From Heterotrichella gracilis (taxonomy: Eukaryota; Sar; Xanthophyceae; Tribonematales; Xanthonemataceae): DNA of 64,000 nt. The notes under the pieces are model-generated. The model did not search any database. It had not been told where the DNA came from and saw nothing but the letters and a program-made list of their open reading frames with translations. Positions 12,456 through 22,545 of the stretch are shown piece after piece; position 1 is the stretch's first letter, and each line of letters starts with the position of its first letter. The DNA lies in the NCBI GenBank assembly GCA_032358255.1, contig JAULBX010006109.1, positions 1,965 through 65,964 of the forward strand, read 5' to 3'. The position numbers and the translations under genes are program-made.

Positions 12456-12522
12456 GCACAGCACAGCACAGCACAGCACAGCACAGCACAGCACAGCACA
12501 GCACAGCACAGCACAGCACAGC
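12456..12522 (+). repeat. Pentanucleotide microsatellite (AGCAC)n, about 13 units
   Basis: A perfect run of the five-base unit AGCAC, ending four bases before the ATG of the PA14 gene. It therefore probably lies in that gene's 5' leader. A length multiple of five means slippage would shift frame if it were translated. Confidence 0.92.
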
Positions 12523-12526
12523 AGGC

Positions 12527-15500
12527 ATGGCGTGCAGCGCAGTTGGGTGGGCACTGTGGCTGCTGCTGGCAGTGGAGGCGGTGGCCGGTCAGGCTGCGGA
12601 GCACCACACCGCCATTACCACCACCACCAGCCACCTAGCATTGGGGGGTGAAGGTAGGGGAGAATAGTGGGCAGGAGGGCAAATGCGATGCTTTAAAACG
12701 CACCTGTTGAACATGTCCTATTTTGACTACGTAGTCTATCCATTTTTTATTTATTTCTTTATACTTTACTTGTTTATCGTGTTTTATTTATGTGTTATTT
12801 ATTTAATCATTTATCAATTTGATCATTATTTGTTCTGCAGTGGGGGTTGAGGCGGGGCGCCAGGGAAGCCGTGCCCTCCTTGCCACCAAGAGACCACCAC
12901 CAAGCAAGAAACCCGGCAAGAAACCGCCACCCAAGACCACCAAAAAGCCACCGCCCAGCAAGCGATCGCCTCCCCCCAAGAAGAGGTCCCCACCCCCCAA
13001 GAAAAGGTCCCCACCCCCAATAAAACGGTCCCCACCGCCCAAGAAAAAGTCCCCACCCCCCACCAAACGCCCCCCTCCCAAGCGCCCTCCACCCCCACCC
13101 CCCGCCACTGGGCCCTGGGCAGCCAAGTTCTGGCAGCGCCCCTCCCCCCCTGGACCCACCCTTGACCAGGTGAGCTTCCAGCGACAGCCAGAATAGCACC
13201 CTGGACAGGTGAACTCCAACATCCTAAAATATAAAACTTTGGATCCTAAACCCTAGACCTCAATACCCTAAGCTCTAATCCAGGTGAACCAGGCGCATAC
13301 TCCCTGAGCATGCGGGTGCCGGCTAAATCCTAAACCCTCCGTGAACCCTAAACCCTTCGTATACCCAGTACCCTACCTGAAGTACCCTAAAACCCCTGGC
13401 GCAGGTCAACTTTGCCACCCTGCCCACCCCTTCCCTGGACACAAGGGTGCAAGGCATTCGCTTCTTGGGCGGGGGCACTGACCCCCTGGCCTACGGGGCC
13501 CAACCCTTCCCCGGGGGCTTTGCCACCTCCACCAGATTTGTGGCCCGATTCGAGGCGGTGGTTGTGGTAACCCTAGGGGGCAATTTCCAGTGGCAGCTGG
13601 AGGCGGATGATGCTGCGCGCATGTTCATCAACGGGTACACAGCCATAGACATACCAGGTATTTCAGTTTTGTATGAACATAATGCAGTCGAGAGGGGGCC
13701 AACCTGGGGTCATTAGGCAGGCACTGGTCATGCACCATCCATTAATTGACAGAAACCACCCACACAAACACACACACTTCACAGACATTAACAATTTCAT
13801 GGCATGGAAACGACCAGCACGGGTATAGGGTTTTAGGGTCCCTCCCCTCCCGTGACATGTTCCCTTTGTCCCCTCCTCAGCCACGCCAGGCGGTGGCTCC
13901 AGCTTTGGTATCGTTAAGACTTTCTAGAATGTTTCCCATTTTGCTGTTTGTGTTTTTGTTATGTATCCTTTTTTGGTTAAATCCTTTTCCGCTCCCCAGG
14001 CACACCAGGCGGTGGCCCCAGCTTTGGCACCAGCTCAGCAGCTTCTACCCACCCGGGCACTACCCCATGTTGACCTGCACAGGGTTTAGGGTTCCTGGGT
14101 TTCAGGTTTAGAACGTTTAGGGGTTTGGGTACTAGGGGAAAAGCAGGCTGCTGCCCTCATCTCACGTATTATGGCCCCCTTGCCCCCAGCCACACCAGGC
14201 GGTGGCTCCAGCTTCGGCACCAGCTCCAGCAGCTTCTACGCACCTGGCCGCTACCCAGTGCGCATCGACTACTTTAACGCGGCAGGCACCTCTGCCCTGC
14301 AGCTGCAGGTGCAGGGGCCAGCGGGGGTGTATGAGTACATCACCTCCGCCACAGACGGGATCAAGGTGGGTATTTAGGGTTTAGGGTTTAGGGTTTTGGG
14401 CCAGCGGGGGGGTGTATGAGTATACCACCTCGGCAACAGACGGGATCAAGGTGGGTGTGCAAGAATCAGGGTTTGGGGCCTTGAGTTTGCTTGGGTACAA
14501 TACCTCGCCAACAGACGGTCTCAGGGCGTTGCTTGAGTAGGTACTTACATGCATTCCAGCAGTACAGCCAGATGAGAAGACAGCCTTGCACAGGCTTGTG
14601 CCACTTGGCATTGCTTGCATCATTTCGATGTTTTCTAAATCTGTTGTAGATGCGGGCGTGTGGCTGTCCCCCCCTCAGATTGAGTACCCCCCTGCCCCCT
14701 AAACCCCCAAACCCTCTTACCTGAAGCATAAACCCTAAACGCTTGGCTGACCATGTGCGTGTCCCCACCTCAGATTGAGTACCCCCCAGCCCCTGCACCC
14801 CCCCCCCCTCCTGGCACCTCCACCACTGGCCTCACCGCACGCTACTACAACTACGCAGCAGTGGGACTCACCATACCCAAGGTGCAGCAGAGCGACTGGG
14901 GTGAGTTCAAGGTGTAGAGTTTGGAGTTTAGGGTTTAGGGTTCAGTGTTTAGGGTTTAGGCAACATCCGCCTTAGGTAAGCCTCAGGTCTCACAGTGCCT
15001 ACGGTGCAACAGAGCGACTGGGACGCATTTAGGGTTTAGGGATAAAGCAACATCTGCAGGGTTAGGGATTAGACGACATCTGATAGGAGGAATTCATCAA
15101 CCGCCTGTGGTGGGGTCACCCTAAACCCTAATCAGTGCCAACCTCCCCTGCTGAGATCCACTCCCCCCACCAACCCTCATGTTCCCCTCCCTCGCAGAGA
15201 AACGCACCCCTGACCTCATCACCACGCACCCCAGCGTAGACCTGCGCAACGTGGCCTACGAGTTCGCCCCAGGAGCAATGTTTGCACTGCCATATGGCGA
15301 CACATCCCCCGCTGCCTACCAGTTTGCCCTGGTGCTGAATGGGAGCATCAATCTGCCGTTGCCTGGGGACTATGCTTTCATGATGCGCTGCGATGAGGGA
15401 TGTCGCCTGTACATCGACGGGTATTTGATCATCAACAGCAGGGCGGGAGTCAGCGTGGGAGGTGGGAACCCTACACCCTAAAACCCTGGTGGAAACCCTA

Positions 15501-18500
15501 ACCTACATGACCCTGCTACTCGCCGTTACACTCCTTTCATCACCTTGGCCACACCCCTTTCCTCACCTTGCAGAATGCATGGCCACACCTGAACAGGCAC
15601 TTAGCGGCTTGTCAGTCGTTTTCTTATATATATACACTTTATCACCTAATAAAAGCCCATAAAAACGGTTCTTCATTGTTTTAGTATACTGCAACAACGA
15701 CCAGGCCTGGGCGTGGTTGTCAATGTGATTTGCCACCTTTTGTGACCCCACCCAGGATCAGGGGTAACGGTGAGAAGGGTGAATCCCAAGCATAAAAACA
15801 CTCCTGCCCCCCCCCTTGCAGGGTGCGACGCCTCCCCTGCCAACTGCGACTGGAATGAATACTACGCCAGCTCAGAGGTTGGCGCCACGGTTGCCACCTA
15901 CCCCGCAGGCAGGCGCACCATCCGCGTTGAGTACTGGAACAGGGGGGGCAGGGGCCTGCTGCAGCTGTGGTGGAGGTGGGTGCACTGTGACAGGCATGTG
16001 AACGAGGTTGATCATTTGTAAGTGTTTAAATCCGGTACAGTACCTGAAGTAAAAAGTGCAAATCATTCTCGTACAGTATGGAGTTGTTGAAAGCCTGTCA
16101 CAGTAACTATTTATTTCTTTTCTACTTTTCTCCCCATTCCTTGTCACTCCCTGATTGGTACATTTGCGTGTCAAGTTCTACTTCTACTCCGGCGATTTAT
16201 GTTTGCCACCCTGGTTGCATGCAGGGGTCCCCCTACCGACAGCATCGACGCCTCAGACCTTGTGCCGGCAGTGTACAGTGGCAGCCCTGTGTTCTCAACC
16301 CAGCCCGCACCCGCTCCGCCCCCACCAGACCCTATCAAGGGTTTGGCAGTGACCTACTACAACTATCTCAAGGGCCAGCTCAAGGCGTTCCCAGATTTCA
16401 GTGAGTGCACCATCAGGATACTGGTGCATGTGGAGGGGGATATTGGTGCATGCGCAGGATATTTTGGGATTTAGGGTTGAGGGATTTATTGGAGCAGGAT
16501 CAGGGGAGTTTGGTGTATGCATGTGGTGCTTGGCGGTGGGTATAGGAGGGGTCAGCATCCCTTGTACTAGTTTTGGTCACATCCTGCTGCCACTGACAGT
16601 GCTGTCTGGAAGTCCTTCAAACCCCAAAACCCTTAGCCCCTCCCCGCCCTGCAGCCAAGCCCAATCAAGCCCACCTAAACCCTACACCATCGGCCTAAAA
16701 ACCCTAAAACCCTCCCCGCTCTGCAGCCAAGCCCGATCTCCTCACCAAGCCCAACATCAGCGGTGTTGCGCCCTACCTGTACGCCTGGGGACCAGACTAC
16801 AACCTGTCAACCCCGGGATACACGTTCCCAGTGGGGCTGGAGGCATTCGCAGCCGCCTACCAGGGCGCCATGCTGTTTCCAACCGCCAACAGCGCGGTCA
16901 GCTTGTATCTGGAGTGTGCCACCGCCTGCCGAATGTACATAGATGACTATATGGTGGGGTCGACAGAGGACAACGGAGGTGCGGATTGAAGGGTTTATAG
17001 GGTACAGGGGTTTGGGTTTTTAGGGTTTAGAGTTAGGGTTTAGGGGATTGGGTGGGCAGCTGCTTACTATATGTAGGGCGCCATGCTGTTTCCAACCGCC
17101 AATAAGGCAGTGAGCCTGTATCTGAAGTGTGCCACCGCCTGCCGCATGTACATAGACGACTACATGGTGGGGTCGACAGAGGACAACGGAGGTGCGGGTG
17201 GGGCTTAGGGTTTATAGGGTTCTAGGTTTGGGGTTCACGGTGGGGCAGACGACCGCACGTACATAAACGACTACATGGTGGGGTCCACGGAGGACAATGG
17301 AGGTGCGAGCTGGATTTTAGGGTTTGTAGGATGCAGGGGTTTAGGGATAGGGTTTACGGTTTACAGCTGCTTGTCAGGGGGCAAAGCTGTTCCCAAACGC
17401 CAGCATCGCAGTCACGCTGTACCTCCAATGCGCCATTCCCTGCCGCATGTGCCTTTCACAGGTGTTGCTGGTCACATGGTGGACAGTGGGGTGGACAGAA
17501 GACATTTTTAGGTGTTGCATTTCCAGGAAACCAACACCAATTCCACAATGGGAAACACCAAAGTTTCAATAATAGTAATCATCAGGGATTAACACCCATT
17601 CAAAATGCTGACAGTATCTGTGGTGCACAGGGTACGTCACCGTGGGCCCCGCGCCCTACCCCGCCGGCAAGCGCAAGCTGCGCGTGGAGATGTACACCAA
17701 GGACGCCAGCGGGTACATCAAGCTTACGCGCAACGGCGGCCAGCTGGGCCAGGAGTCGTACGAGCAGGCGGCGCCGCCAGCCCCGCCCACCCCCACCACC
17801 GGCCTCACCGGCACCTACTACGATGCAAAGAGCCTGGACACAACTGCCCTGCCCAATTTTGGTAAGCGCGTGCTTGAGCAGGCATGTTGGCCAACCTTTT
17901 CATCCTTGCATGAGCCCATCGTGGCCCGCTTCATCGCCCACATGCCGCATTGGCAATGTACTTGGTTTCAGGATTCACTGCTTTTGCCGGTGGGTGTGCA
18001 CCGCCGAGACTGCTGGCAGTGCAATGTATAGTCAGGTGCCTGCGTTCTAAACGCATTGCTGGAACGCACGTAACCAATTTCAACCTTTAAACCCATGCTT
18101 GCATGCAGTCCTATCGGTTCCTATCCCATTTCTTGCTTGCAGCGCTGTTGACCCCCTTGGCCACCATCATCACCGGCACCCCCATCAGCCTGTGGAACAT
18201 AAAGTACCAGACCTTCACCGTGGGGCGCATGTTCCCGCCCGCCTTCCAGTGGCAGTTTGCAGCAGTGTACAACGGCACAATCACCATCGACACGGCCGGG
18301 CCCTACCAGTTCTATGTGGATAGCGCCGATGATGACCTGGTGGAGCTCCGGGTGGGGGACATGGGGTCGGTGCTGCTGGCAGCCAGAGGTGAGAAATACA
18401 TTGCTATAGAATGAAATCATTGGTTTTCAATACATGCATGGCTACATTCCATGTGAGCTTGAAATAATAAATAGCTGGCATCTGCTAGTTCTGCGCAGAT

Positions 18501-18886
18501 AGCCCTGATGATGACCTGGTGGGGGTGAGGGTGGGGGACATAGGGGCAGTGCTGAACAACATATACTGAATTAATGAACAAAACAATTGGAAAGTAAGCT
18601 TGAAAATGAACATAAAAAATTGCAGCATGTCAGACAGGCGTGTTGAGGGGTCGGCAAAGAGGTGGGCACACCTTTACATACCATGACACTGAAGGCCATG
18701 GTTCTTACGCATGCAGGCGGCAGCGACCCCGTCACGCTGTCTGCTGGCCATGTGGCCATCAGCCTCACCTACCTCAGCGCAAACAGCCAGGGCTACGCAT
18801 TCCTGGAGCTCAGCTCCCGCGCATACAACGAGGAGACGACCGACGAGTTTGTGGTCATACCCGCCAACAAGCTGAACCCAGCGTAG
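12527..18886 (+). CDS. Secreted Pro-rich (extensin-like) protein with PA14-type repeats
   Basis: Exons: 12527-12653, 12841-13169, 13405-13657, 14190-14365, 14774-14900, 15198-15461, 15822-15975, 16225-16400, 16727-16978, 17631-17861, 18143-18388, 18717-18886; 834 aa. A signal peptide (GWALWLLLAVEAVAG) is followed by about 75 residues of KRPPPSKK/KRSPPPKK repeats, the kind of sequence that is hydroxylated and glycosylated in algal cell-wall glycoproteins. Then come about four PA14-like units; three open with a GL.x.YY motif (GLTARYYNY, GLAVTYYNY, GLTGTYYDA) and all carry core motifs such as CRLYIDGYLI, CRMYIDDYMV and RKLRVEMY. PA14 domains are beta-barrels that commonly bind carbohydrate. Most introns are phase 1, which fits unit-by-unit duplication. 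Likely a wall or extracellular-matrix protein, possibly an adhesin. The first unit lacks the opening YY motif and may be degenerate. Confidence 0.85.
13878..14260 (+). repeat. Three copies of a 3' splice site and exon start
   Basis: The block CAG(C/G)CAC(A/G)CCAGGCGGTGG plus following bases appears near 13879, 13999 and 14187. The third copy begins the exon used in the model (14190) because it alone stays open through PGRYPVRIDY. The second copy runs into a telomere-like TTTAGGG stretch near 14085. Confidence 0.85.
14325..14530 (+). repeat. Three copies of a 5' splice site region with TTTAGGG spacer
   Basis: GTATGAGTACATCACCTCCG through GGGATCAAGGTGGGT spans the exon end at 14365. A close copy lies at about 14402-14457 and a decayed one at about 14490-14528. 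Between the first two is a run of TTTAGGG units. Confidence 0.88.
14665..14800 (+). repeat. Duplicated acceptor with CCCTAAA spacer
   Basis: CCTCAGATTGAGTACCCCCC occurs at about 14676 and again at 14769; the exon model uses the second. The spacer holds CCCTAAA-type units. Confidence 0.85.
16620..16745 (+). repeat. Duplicated acceptor with CCCTAAA spacer
   Basis: CCTCCCCGCCCTGCAGCCAA (near 16639) and CCTCCCCGCTCTGCAGCCAA (near 16711) are almost identical acceptors. The exon at 16727 uses the second. The spacer contains ACCCTAAAACC. Confidence 0.88.
16856..17510 (+). repeat. PA14 exon 3' part followed by three decayed intronic copies
   Basis: The exon segment ending at 16978 (encoding MYIDDYMVGSTEDNG) is copied at about 17077-17195, truncated at 17240-17308, and strongly decayed at 17378-17510. 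TTTAGGG-like tracts separate the copies. Copy 1 is still open and is preceded by a TATATGTAG acceptor-like sequence, but using it from the upstream donor would break frame. Confidence 0.88.
18497..18560 (+). repeat. Decayed intronic copy of the upstream PA14 exon
   Basis: GATAGCCCTGATGATGACCT and following bases repeat the exon segment at about 18319-18375 (encoding DSADDDLVELRVGDMGS), now carrying substitutions and lying in the next intron. Confidence 0.75.
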
Positions 18887-20287
18887 GATATTTTGGATCA
18901 TCTTTGCTGAAGAAGCTACCCCAGATTAGGGTTTAGGATTTAGTCCGGTGCCGATTACTGCTTCTGACAATGGTGGTTTAGGCGTTTTAATCACGCACAT
19001 TTGTGATGGAGATTTCGATACCATGATGGGGCACAAGTATGGCACTCACGTCACATGCCCGGTAATTTTGCGAGGTTTTTCGACAAGTTTTTGGTATGCA
19101 TGGTTTTGCTGCTCGAGCCCCATGTCCCATGATACCGTCAACAGCATCAATGGCGCATTGCATGGCGCCTTTGTATGCACGGGGGGGTGAACTTATTCCT
19201 GTACTCCTACCTTTGATCCCCCCCTTTATTTGGCATGGCCTGTTGAACCCTAAATGGAGGAAAGGTAGTGACATGAGCACTGCACCACCTCACAGTGCAC
19301 TGTGACAGCAACACTTGTGCACTATTTCCCAGCACTAATTATAATGACGCAAAGGGCGTGTCACACCTTGACCACCATGACATCCCATCAGCTGTTGATA
19401 CCTCGCTTGTTGCATTTCCCTCCTCTTCCACCGCTGGTACCCCTCTATCATTTTATTCCCCCATCCGCAGGAAGGTGGAGTTGGTGACTGACTTTTGTCT
19501 GTTTTCATGAAGGGCTGTGCCCATCTGCTATGCCGCCTTTTGCCCTTGACGTTGGAAACCCTTTTCTTTTCATATGTGAACCCTTTTTAGGGTTAGGATT
19601 AGGGTTGAATGCTTGACTCTGGTAACAGTCACACGGGGTAGCCCTTAGGGTTTGACAAGCTGTGTTCCTTGGGCTTGCTCTACTGAAGTAGTTGACCTAC
19701 TTCCAGGGCCAAACCCCGGGACCCCGACATGTATACCTGCTAGATACAATGCTTGTATTACTGTACATGAATATCAGTGTCAAAGCAGCTCAATCTTTGC
19801 AATGAGAAAGGATGCAGAATACACATGAAGTTTAACGGCAGGGGAACATCGCTGACAGTTGAATGTGCAGCCCATTCTGGCGCGTCGAGAGTATTGTCCA
19901 CTGTGTAGCAAGTTGGCATTACCTTGTCACACACTGCAGTGATCACTAAATACCAACAGAATATGGATCTAGAGCACAAGTGCAACGCTGTTTTGCATGT
20001 GTGTGTGTGTGAGGCTATAACCCTGCAAATCCATTATAATTAGTCAATAACAAGTTTTTGGAAGTGCAGATTGTAGAAATCAAAATATTTTCTAAGCAAG
20101 TTTTCTGCCGCTTTATAAACGTTCAAACCAGAACGGGGTGCAGTCCTGTTGCAATCCAACTCACCAGCAGACTCATCCAAGCATCGCCTGCAGTAAGTCA
20201 CTTGCCTTGAAGCAGATCGTACATCAGGTCTCGGTTGCTGGCGGTGGCAGCAGCAGCAATACCAGAGGGAGGGGTGGGTGTGCCAAA
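18887..20287. other. Intergenic region
   Basis: About 1.4 kb between the PA14 gene and LSM2. It should hold the PA14 3' UTR and the LSM2 promoter and leader. It contains short TTTAGGG/TTAGGG-like tracts near 18930 and 19587-19605. No coding region, RNA gene or mobile element was recognised. Confidence 0.6.
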
Positions 20288-21024
20288 ATGCTGTTTTATT
20301 CCTATTTCAAGACGCTGGTAGGCAAGGAGGTACGGACCCGTACGAAAACTGCTTGATGCAGCGCACACCAAACGGAAGTGGTTGATGCATGCATATGGAA
20401 TGCACCGGTGCATGCATATACTTTGCACGGGCTGCGTGATGTGAAACGAGGAGTATCACAAGAGCTGTTTCACTTGTTGCTCTTTTACAGCACAGTATTC
20501 ACGTCTTAAGCACTGAGTCCTGCCTCATTCGTGTTGCAACTCCCCTGAGACGACCTGTGTGGAGTCCACAGGTGACAGTAGAGCTAAAAAACGACCTGGC
20601 CATCGTGGGGACATTGCATTCTGTGGACCAGTACCTGAACATCAAGTTGCAAAACACACGGGTACTCAACGAGACAAAGTACCCACACATGGTGAGTGCA
20701 TCCCCACTCTTTGTTGCGTGCGCCAAGCACCCCATCATGCAGCCCTCTTCCTGAGCTGGTGCACCATCGATGCACAGTGAGTGAAGGTTCCTGTGTTGGG
20801 TTGCAGATGTCTGTGAGGAACTGCTTCATCAGAGGGTCTGTGGTCAGATATGTCCAGGTAAGTGCCAGCAATACACTTCTCCTGCCTCCATCAAAGGGTA
20901 CCCCTTATCACCCACCTGACAACTCTTAACAACTTTGCCCTTGCCCACCCCGCAGCTACCTAGCCAAGGTGTGGACGTCGAAATCCTGCACGACGCAACG
21001 CGGAGAGATGCTAGAGGAGGATAG
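20288..21024 (+). CDS. LSM2: U6 snRNA-associated Sm-like protein LSm2
   Basis: Exons: 20288-20329, 20572-20691, 20807-20857, 20956-21024; 93 aa. LSm2 is one of seven subunits of the LSm2-8 ring that binds the 3' end of U6 snRNA in the nucleus and of the LSm1-7 ring that acts in cytoplasmic mRNA decay. The start MLFYSYFKTLVGKE, the Sm1 motif VELKNDLAIVGTLHSVDQYL and the Sm2 motif NCFIRGSVVRYVQLP match the family along its whole length, and 93 residues is the usual size. The ATG at 20288 is the conserved start. Introns are short and free of telomere-like tracts. Confidence 0.96.
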
Positions 21025-22545
21025 ACCGCCATAACCTTTGGCGTTGGGCTCCTTGATGACTCACTAGTTTCCCGGCCGCCGAAGACCCACCCACCTGGTA
21101 CAGCAGTAGTGGAACAGAGTGTTCAGCTGGTGGTTGACAAGGGCAGTATTTTTATCAGGCTTTGACACTGTCAAACAGTATCCATCTGATCCTTAATGAC
21201 TTTGCCCATTTTTATCGCTTTGCCATGCGAGCCATGCACTTTCGAAGCCCTGTCCTGATGAACAGACTGGCTTGCACACAACGCGCAAAGCAGTGTGACT
21301 GGCCCTGCGAGCGAGTGCTTTCTGTGCCAAGCCCACACTGGTATACCACCTCACCAGCCTGCTTCTTTTATCACAGCAGGGCTGGTGTGTGCAGAAATTG
21401 AGGGGTTGCCTCCATTTTCTTGTTGACCCTGTTAGTGCCCTTTTTGCTCTCAGACGCATGCAACACCCTGCTACTACCCTCACACCGCACATACAGTGCC
21501 CATGACTGCCCAGGCAGACCTGCCCACACCCTTACGGTGACAGCTGGGCGAGGATGCTACCTTAGTTGCTCGATGCCTTGGTTACCCCAGTTTTGGCACA
21601 AGTGGTTGCATAGCATACCACATTATTCATGATCATTGCTGTAACATTCAGCTGGCAGCGCAAGGCAACCTGCCATCATGGTAGCATGGCAGCCATGTTC
21701 CCACTGACAACCTGATACCTTTTGACAGTCTCCGAAGTGGCGGTTGCCATGGGAATTTTCGACTGATCTACAAACCACAAGCAGTGCAATATTGCAGCCA
21801 GGAAAAAAACAAATCATGACATGTAGCCTGGGCGCGCACCCCCTTGCCCACGGCACGCTTGGCAATTGCAACACATATGGTGTGCTCACTCCTGTCTGAA
21901 AGCAAAAACAATCCCACCCCCACCAGTGTTCTGCAGAGCAGCTTGCCTACAATGTTGAGCAAACCGAGGCGTCCCGTGGCAGCAGCGCAGCTTTCCATGC
22001 CACGCAGGTGGACAGAAAAGGGTTTCAAAACAATTGATGCATCAACCAAGACGTTGCAGGCCCATGGCAGGCCCCAACTGAAACTCGACAACTGCCAAAA
22101 CTCAACAACTGCCACACTGCTCCAGCCCTCATGTCTGGCTTTCAAGGACTTTTCAGGCTGGATCCTCTGAACCGACATGCAGCTGCCAGTTTGCCGCAGG
22201 CTCCCCTGCCTCACCTAACTCCTTCGCACAACAAAAACCCTTGATTGGGGTACCCATTAATGCCCGCCACAGGATGTACCCCTCCAACCAGCTGTGGCCC
22301 AAGACCCACCCACCCACCACGCCGGCTGCAAATCCCCCTCCCAACCCCCATCAGCTATGCACCGATGTGAGACTTGGCAGCACCCCAGCAGCTGCGCCCT
22401 TTAGCTGCAAACCCATAGAAAGCCCACTGGGGATCCCCACCCCTCGCAGCTTGAACCTGCAGTTGTGAACCAGGTCCTGGAACCCCACTGGGGATCCCCA
22501 CCCCAGCGGTGAGCCTGAATATCCCCCGAGAACCCCCCGACCCCC
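21025..22545. other. Intergenic region between convergent genes
   Basis: About 1.5 kb between the stops of LSM2 (plus) and the F-box/LRR gene (minus), presumably holding both 3' UTRs. A minus-strand open frame at 21768-22214 has no recognisable domain. A TGTAA motif near 21640 could serve as a polyadenylation signal for LSM2 but is far from the stop. Nothing else was recognised. Confidence 0.55.

Larger units (their letters stand above)
10618..12526. other. Intergenic region, possibly including downstream exons of the coiled-coil gene
   Basis: About 1.9 kb. It holds copy C of the dispersed repeat (10843-10889), a short TTTAGGG tract near 11318, and a pentanucleotide repeat at its right end. 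An open frame at 11002-11298 with a Leu-rich start has no recognisable homology. No RNA gene was recognised. The right part should contain the promoter and 5' UTR of the PA14 gene. Confidence 0.5.

Noticed and set aside
17077-17195. Additional PA14 exon
   Set aside because: Although still open, it would be joined out of phase with the flanking exons and duplicates the preceding exon; treated as a decayed copy.
21768-22214. 148-codon minus-strand gene between LSM2 and the F-box/LRR gene
   Set aside because: No domain, no splice support and weak codon bias; a similar-length plus-strand frame overlaps it.
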